Shown piece by piece: positions 49,301-58,300 of a stretch of DNA of 64,000 nucleotides. A program made the translations under genes and the position numbers. Within the stretch, counting starts at the first letter, position 1, and every line of letters starts with the position of its first letter. The notes under the pieces were generated by a model, which was not told the origin of the DNA, did not search any database, and saw only the letters and a list, made by a program, of their open reading frames with translations. This DNA is from Scolanthus callimorphus (taxonomy: Eukaryota; Cnidaria; Anthozoa; Actiniaria; Edwardsiidae), in contig CM066919.1 in NCBI GenBank assembly GCA_033964015.1, positions 14,425,646 to 14,489,645 on the forward strand, given 5' to 3'.

Positions 49301-52300
49301 TCGCTTATCTTATCCACCGTTACCAAACCAAGTAAATACTGATAAGGGCATCATAAAAAGTGCTGTTACGGAAATTATTCTTTCTTCTCGGACATTTTAG
49401 ACGGCTAAAATGTCTTGCATAAAAACGTTAGGATGCTTCAACAATGCAGTTTACAGTGGATCCCAGGTACAATATTTGCCATAAAATTAGGGCAATATTT
49501 CCCATAACCATGGTATGGTTTCTATGGAAACTCTCCAGACAAATTACCATTCAAATTAAACTTCGGGTGGGTGATATGTTGGCTTCTGTAAAGTGTATTC
49601 CACGTTGAAACCGTACACGCAACATCGCTGTTTAGCGAATGAATTAATCAAACTTAGCCAGACACATTCACCTTACCTTGGCTCACGACAAGCGCGATAT
49701 GAAAGAATTAATCAAAAGAAGTGAAAACGAACAGGTCTTTCAAAGGTTTTCTACACATTTCAATGTTAAATTGACACTATCAAATTACTCAAGGTGTTAT
49801 GAAGAATATGCTAAAAAAAAAAGAAGAAAATTTGCAATATTTTGCGAATAGTTTCGCTGCCCCTAACGTTTCATTTTGTATTCTACGCACTGCAGTGTGA
49901 ATTTTAGTATCTCGCATACCTGGTTGAATGAACACGAGTTATTCCAATGTTAAGGCCTCGGGACGATCAACTTGTAACTGTCCAATCAGTTTTCCTTCAA
50001 CATCTAAGTTCCATATCTTTACGAACGGAAATTTTCGTTCAAGATGTAGATGTTGTTTCTAGCCCTAGTCTATATATTAATACCGTAAGGAAAATCGTGT
50101 CGACACTCGCTCCGCTCAGCCCTGAAGCTGTGCCGCCAAAGGAAGTTCGCAAACCCGAAGGGAAGGTGGAAATCTGGACCATGAGCGTGTTTCTGTTGGA
50201 AAAGATTCACCTCGGGCTAAGTTCTAATTCAAGCGATTTCTTAAGCGAGGGACAAAGCCGCCATCGCCGCCATGTTGAATTCTCCCACAGAAACTAAAAA
50301 AGAACTCGGTTCGCGCAGCCGAAAGCACCATTGACATTCAAACCTAAATGGTTCTCTTACAGATTACATACAGGAATGTGCAGGGATAATTCTAACTTGA
50401 AAGATGTGAGCTGAGAAAAAATTTCATTCAAGTTTCAACAAACGTACACACTACATTGCTTCCCTCGGAGCACGCGCTAAGTCATGCTAAGTCGAATGAC
50501 ACATTTACAAAACAAAGTCCGTGAAAGTCATGAATAATATTCTCTAAGTATAAATCCTGACGGCCCTATCGCAAAACGAAGGACACAATCCCGAAGAGAA
50601 AGAGGAAATCCCTCCAGTGGGCATGTTTTTGTTGGAAAAGATTCACTTTGGGCTAAGCTCTAATTCAAGCAATTTTTTAAGCGAGGGATAAAGCCGAAAA
50701 ATATAAATAATATAAACTAAAAAAAATTATTAGTCCTTAGACCATTTTACTTGACCTGTTTCTTCTCTCCCCTCGCTGAGATATGATAAACAAACAAACA
50801 ATTCCGAAGTCAAATTGCGCTTTCGATTTTCATGGGTCTTTGACCGATTTGAGAGACTGACACACGCGTGATTTTGTCAAACCAAGCAGGGAGACCAGTG
50901 CAAAAAAAAATCCTTTTGGACTCACTTCATTTATTTCGGCATGGTGGGACGGAGTACTTATGCTGATGGGAAGTTATTAGTAATGTAAATCCAGCAGTTT
51001 ATGGAAGGGGGAAATCATGAACCCCTCCCCACACCCATATGGCCATTGTGATTTTTTTCCCCGTTTTTTTTAAACAGAGAACACTTTTAGTAAATTTCCC
51101 CCTTACAATCCGTGAATTTTTCACGGGCATCAGCTAGTATGTTACTAATATATGCGCCGTTCTCCGTTTTGCAGATGGACACAGACTCGCGAGTGACAGA
51201 GATGAAAGAGCAGCTGCTTCAGTTACGGGCTGCTGGCGAAGGCACAGAGGAGAAACTTCGAAGCGAGGTAAAATTGTACACTGTGAACTCGCTCGTGTCC
51301 AAGACTACACCTCTGGTTTGATGGCCTATATCCTAGACACGCTAGGAATGTGTAGTGCAACTACCCAGGGGACAGGCGCGGCGTTTGGAGTAGCAAGGTA
51401 GAGCCAAAAAATGACCATGAAAGTGAAGTAATATCAATGTGCTCTTATTAGACTGCCAATATATATCCGATTTATGCGATTTACGAACTCAGCAATCCAC
51501 TATTCCTCCTGTGTTTCAGTTCAAAATTTCGTGGCCGTAGCTTTACAGATAGATTCACGATTACTATCTATTCAGGAGCAGCTAGAAAGTTAAAAAGCTA
51601 GAAAAATCAAAACACAACAAATTCCTTCATTTCTTGGAGTTGCGTGCAAAAAAATAAAACGCAATTGCATGTACCATTGAATTTAGCCCTTTCTGGACAA
51701 GGTAGGATATTTAGTTTGTCTTCAACGGTTCTTGTTTTGAGATGAGAGGACAAACATAGAATGCTCTTCGTAGTTTGCTCAAATCTACACTGTAATGAGC
51801 TCTGTCGGATTTTGCTCGGTTGTCTTTTGTTTAGGAATCGTTTGGCTGTAAAACAATAAATTTGCACGTGAAAATTGTACCAGCCCATTGAAAACTTTGC
51901 TTTAATGGTGCAAATTACTTCATACTCACTCGCGTGGAAAAACGACAGGAACCCGAGAGAAATCCGGCAGAACTCATTATTGCGATTCTTTTTTAGCAAG
52001 TTGATCACCGCTTCTGGAATCTGGTCTCTCATTTTAAAACTAGGGCCGATTGAGATAAACTAGATAGCCTACCTTATCAAGAATGGGCTAAACTAAATGG
52101 AGCAAGCTCTTGTGTTTTATATTTCGCGTGTACATTCAAGAAATAAGGCATTTGTTTTGTTTTTAATTTTGTAACTTTTCGACCGTTAATCTGCTCCCGA
52201 ATAAATAGTAATCGCGAAACTGTCTTTTAAGCTACGGCTATGAAATTTTGAACTTTAAATCCAGAACACGGCTGTTCAAGAGCTCCCTGAGCGGACTTTT

Positions 52301-55300
52301 AGTTAGTGATCACTGGAGCGCGCAATTTATGCAAAACTGTTCCATTTCATATTATGCAAGAAGCACAGGAAGAAATGAAATGTACAGAGATAAAAAGCTT
52401 CAGTGATATGGTTCAAGAAAATAAATTCGTATCGCAAAATTAGTGAAAATAAAGCGGTTTTCAATGACATTTAAAAAACTACGGACACCAAGGCGTTGAA
52501 GCGTAATATAATTTTTATAATGAGGTTTAAATTAGGAAATTTAGAGAGCCCACAAAGTACATAACGTTCGAAACCTTTGTTTCACGCTACTTTCTTAAAG
52601 CGCGGATTTAAAAAATTATAGTGCGAAAACGTGATTTTTCCAGCTTAATAGACCTAATGTATGATATTCTTTCATGTTTTGCGGAAACATCGAGCATAGT
52701 CTGCGCTTGCTAGGAATTCGTGATTTCGGATACTTGAATTTCAAACTAAACTACGCAATTAATTCAACAAAACGTTTCTCACTGACGTTCTGTTATTCAT
52801 TGTCAAACCACATTTGCGCATTAGCCTTGAAACATCGTACCATGCGAGGTAAAGATGCCACAAGGTCTCGAGGGACTTATTGAAAACGTGTAGTGTGCGG
52901 TGATCGCTTAAATAAGTCAAGGAGTCAATAAGACCGAGAGAACAGTCGACTGTGTCGAATACAAAAGACGAGTTGTTTTGCGACTAGCATCAACTCTATA
53001 CCACGAAAAATGATAACGAAACTCAAACCAGCGTTTCTGTTCCTCGTGAAAGCTTTCTTCGACAAGAGAACGCGTTTTCTGGCAAATGCACAGCAAATAC
53101 ACGGCAATGAAAACTGACGACGCCTGTCCCAAGGACGTTAATAGGCGTGGCGGACGGATAAGAGAAAGCCCTAGGCTGATAAAGCATTGTTGTAAATGCC
53201 TTGTTTAACCATGTGGCTGCCCTGTGTGTCAAGTTCACTACTCTAGATGATCTAAGGGATCACTCATTATGTTGTGCTTTTTTTGGGGGGGGGGGATTGG
53301 GCAATACAGGTCAAATTTGAATGATCACCCCTCTAATAAGTAATATGATTTACATGACCCCCTCCCCCCTCTTCGAAAACAAATTTACTATTATTCATGT
53401 GTGTGAAGACAGCACCTGTCAAATTGTCATGATGTCAAACTCATGCTCCTAGTAATAAAGGAATCTTCATTTGAACTCTAGAACTGCCCCCTCCCCCCAA
53501 AAGGTATTTTTAGCAAGGGGTTTTCCTGCCCAAGATACATGTTATTATAGCAACATGTGGCAGCATTTTATAAAAAAAGCGGATGCGCATATTATTCCGT
53601 TATTTGGGTTCTGAAAAATCATATTAGTTAAGTGCCATTTTTGCAAGCTGCAATTTTCAACATATCCACTTGACTGAGCCTGTAAATAATTCAGTTGCTG
53701 AAATAACTTGTTCGAAAATTTCCTGTTGCCCCACCCCCCACATATTTGAAAGTGTAATGCGTGGGTATCTTTTGAAAAAAAAAATCGATGCGACCCTAAT
53801 TCGACGTATGCCCTAGGCCTTACATACACAATAATAATCCAATCACATGCAAACTATTATTCTTTTTTCACAACTTGCCTCTCTAAGTTCAACTATGCCA
53901 TTGTAATGGCCTACAGTATTGACACATTAGTAAGATTAGATCTTGGACATGATCACTGATTTGTATATTATGGTAGCTAATGAAAATGATGTAACCAGAA
54001 TAATAAAAGAGTTCAAAGCAATGATGATATCAAAACAGTATTTCTCCTTGTATTTTTCCTTCATCTGGTCCAGTCACATGACTTCGAGGATTATAATAAA
54101 TGAGATGAGAATGAGGCAGACATAGTATTCATTCATCGAGTGTCAAAGAATAAATGAGTCTCGAATTTCAACACCATGACCAAATTTGTACCTACAATGT
54201 ACTTATTGGTCAACATACAAGGGCTTGTCGTGTTCTTTTCCTTTTCAGAGAGTTACATCAAGAAGCTTCGCTCATATTTCCATACATCTTTCACAAACCA
54301 CACATTTCTACAAAAGTTCCATATGCCGGTGATGCATACCCTTTCATTCATTCAGAAAATAATGGCCATTTTCATTAGGGTTCGTGGAGAACAAGGAGGG
54401 TAGTCATTTCTCAAGAAAGTACTATGAACAAATCCACATTGTCTCCATGTTGTGGTGCCTTGAAGAAAATCCTGAAGCAACATTTTGCCTCCTCTGTCTA
54501 GAGCATGGATCCTGAAGAAGAAAACAAAGGCTCTGAAAGGGAAAATGTAGCAAACAAACTGAATTCAGGATTGCAAAGGCAGTTTAGATAAATTCTATAA
54601 ACATTGATATTTTGATCTCATCTATTTTTTGGAGATCAGATGCTCGAAGTATTCCTTTCCCCTGCTAACCTGATGAATTTCTACATATAGTCAATAAGGT
54701 ACAGCTGCAGTTTGTTTTCTCTGGTGCCAGGGGTTGCAACAGGTGTATCTTTCCTTACATCTGTTGTGAACAATAAACAGAGAATCCCTAAAAAATCCTC
54801 CAAACTCCAAACATTTTTAATAGGGTGCAAGTGCACTTTCATTTTAATCTTCTGGATACCAGAGACCTGGATAATGAGAAACTTTCAACCATTGCATTGT
54901 ACTTACTTATCTTTCGACGAGCCTGTGTGTAGCTTAGTACCACTTGTGGCGCTCGTCGAAAAAAAAAAAATCAAAACAGGTTGCAACGAATTCCTAGCAT
55001 CGAACCTACCTCTTCTAGCTGAAGCTGAAGACCCTTCAAATAGCATGTGCTGATCCTTAGATCCCAGAAAAATCACAAAGTCAAGCTATCGTGGCTGTAA
55101 TCTTGACATAACCTTGTTTGTGGCCCGAAAACACTAGATATGATAGAATACGTGTGTCCAATTGTTCATGCGTGGTTTGAGGTCAATGCGCATTAGATTG
55201 CTGTTTTTTTGTCTCTTCGAATTTAGTTGACATTATATCTTTTAGCCTGCTACTATTTCAAGGTTATCCTAGTCCCAAACACTTCGTTTGAACCGTAAAC

Positions 55301-58300
55301 AAATGGGTAATACGCGTGGAAGCTGTTTGTGCCTTGGGCGCCATCTTTGTTTTTTCATTGAGCCAGGGGGAAGACCGCTACCAATGATGTCCGTGGGCTC
55401 AAATCAATACGCTGTATGAATAATAATGAGTTTGAACTAAAAGTCCCCTCGGGAGCAGCCGTGAGAAGGAATAGTGGATTGCTGAGTTCGTAAATCGTAT
55501 AAATCGGATTTATATTGGCAGACGTGTAATAAGAGCACATTGATATCACTTCACTTTCATGGTAATTTTTTGGCTCTACCTTGTACTGCAATTTTCGCTC
55601 GTATAATTTTCTTCAAACTTGAATGACAAAAAAAACGAAGGTCGAATGACCTCAAATCCGAAATTTCAGAAAAAACGCCTGAATATTTTTCACACAGGAG
55701 GGACTTCTGTAAAAAATACCACTGTTAGGATATCGGCTCGCATAAGCAAATGCGGCTCTTAAAAATAAATTCAAACAAAATAGTTAAAAGCACCAATAGT
55801 CGAGGTTTAACATATCCAGAGCTAAAAAATATGCGACCATTTTTGACGCGACGCGAGCGAATTTTGTCGGAGTCACCTTAAAATGATAAATGGTCTAGCC
55901 CCCTTCTACCTGCGTGAAATCCTTGAATTTTATAGACCTAACAGACAACTCCGTTCATCTTCTGACTTGTGGAAGTTAAAAATGCCGAATTACAGCACGA
56001 AAACATATGGATAAGGTTTTTTTTTTCTGTAGCAGCACCCAAAATGTGGAACGTACTTCCTCTAGATATTAGTCAACGTTTTTAAAACCAAACTCAAAAC
56101 TTTCCTTTTCAAAGAAGCACTTCAGTGATGTCTTGCTTTATGCTCATTTTGTTTAACGGTTTTTTGTTGATTATCAGTTTATTTTTATTTTTTTACTTTA
56201 ATCAGATTTGTAATATGCTAGTGTTTTTATGAGTTTTTATTTGCTTTTAATTATTTAATAGGGATTTTTATCATATTTGTTTTAATTATTACTGACTATT
56301 GTGAAGCGCTTAGCACAGAGATGAATAAGCCCTATATCAATCCTTATCCTTAAATATGCTAATGTCCTGTTTCCGAAGATCGCGTTTCTGAAAGACCGAG
56401 CTGTGGCCGAACAGATGAATAAAGATAGCATGGAAGAGATGCTCCAAGGGGAAGTGGACGGACTCAAAAGTGAACTCGGTAAGACAAGTAGGATATGTCC
56501 ATGAGAACAGTATGCCATGATGTTGATAAGTTCAGTATACGGAATCAAAGGTGAACTGGGTAGACCTCGTGCATTATACCAGTTCAAAGGTGAAGTAGAC
56601 GAGCAAAGGTGCACATTTTCTTGACCTTGGGTTCTTTTATCTGGCAGCCACCAAGTCTGATGATCTGAAAAAGGAAAACAGAGAACGACAAGAGGTGAGT
56701 GAATGTCCTTTAAATTTGAAATTAGAGTTTCTTCACAGGAAGTTTGCGTTTCTGTGCTATCCAGGTTCCACACATGATTGTAGCAGCGTTTGGTCAGAAA
56801 TATGAAAGCAATAACAACTTTATTGTTGCTGATATGAGGTTGAACACAAGACAAGCGTCGTCAAATTACTAGAAGTGCAATCAAGGACCCTACATATTGA
56901 CCATATTTGTGTTGTAGGCCGAAACGAAGGCTCAAAAGTCCGATCAGTTGCTACGTAACATTGAGGCTAAATCGAAACAAGTGATCATCGCACTGCGAGG
57001 TCAACTGGACGAGTCCAGCGAAGAAAAGGTAAGCGTTGAAACTCTCCTCCAGAGGCATTTTGCCTATTTAGCCTAATTTAAAAACTCTAACAGGGCTCGA
57101 AATAAAGAAATAATCATAGTCGTAATTTTACGCATTGTACCAACATTATAAGTTTTAAATTCATCAAAAATCTAGGCGTAAATCCACTAGAAGAAGACTT
57201 TAGAAACTGAAAACACAGTCGTTATTTTACGCCTAAGTGTAAAAAGTATAAAGCATAAAAGGACTTTTTTAGGCGTATTTACGCCTGTATCGGGCGCAGT
57301 TTCAATTTTGGGAATTCATATCATCTAGTGGACCTACATGATTACCTTTCTCGTACCCAGATCTCCCCGCGTCTGCTCGCAGGGGAGGCTCTGGGGACAT
57401 CCATCTGAGGGCCTTCACCGATTGGCTGATTTTGACGTTGGGGCATGCGCATAAAGATGTTTCTCTCAGTGGCTGTATCAAATCTCGCGCATGCGTCAAT
57501 GGCTGTCCCCAGAGCCTCCCCCTGAGGTGACGAGTCGGGGAGCCCTGGGTTCGAGAATGCATGATTGCAGTATAATCTGCCGATCCAATTGTATCTACAG
57601 CATTCTCGTACCCAGAGCTCCCCGACTCGTAGAGCCGACGATCCGCGGAGCTCTGGATACGAGTATGGTAACCATGTAGGTCCCCTAGATCTCAGACCCC
57701 CGAATGTCCGACATACAGAAATGGGTCCTTGTGCCACCAGCACTGTGGTTAGAGGAAAAGTAACTTATTTTTATTTGATTTGGTTGTAGTTCCAGTCAAG
57801 TCGTTTGAAATTGATTCCTATTACCAGGGATGTGCTTTTACAAATATTGCACAACTTTGGACAATTTCCACTATGAGCTCGTACTTTTTGCTTTGGCAAG
57901 TAGGTCGTATAGCGCCATAAACTGAAAAATAAAGAATGATAGTTGGTCGGGCCCGAAAGGAACCGACCTAAGGATTCCAACTTGGCAAAATTGTCACAAA
58001 AAGTCGGGCGTCGGAAATTCTGCCAATCACATAACGAAGAACTGTGATTGGTGGTAAGTAACAAGCGAACATTCTTCGGTGTCACTTCGGAACATAGCGA
58101 ACAATTGTGATTGGGTAAGGAACAAGAGAACGTTCTTCGGTTTTACTTCGGAAATACGAGCATTTGACGACAAAATTCGGCTAAAACATCTGCTTTGCTT
58201 TGACGACGTACGCAAAACGTTTTACAAGTTGACAAAGAGAGTAGATCGGAAGGTAAATAATTAGTTTTCCAATAGTTGCCATTGTATTCAATGCCACACT

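Noticed and set aside
51607..52032. 141-residue minus-strand frame
   Set aside because: No family resemblance and no splice or start support; AT-rich intron.
56282..56854. 190-residue minus-strand frame
   Set aside because: It lies antisense across rabaptin exons l and m and the LINE tail; a shadow frame.
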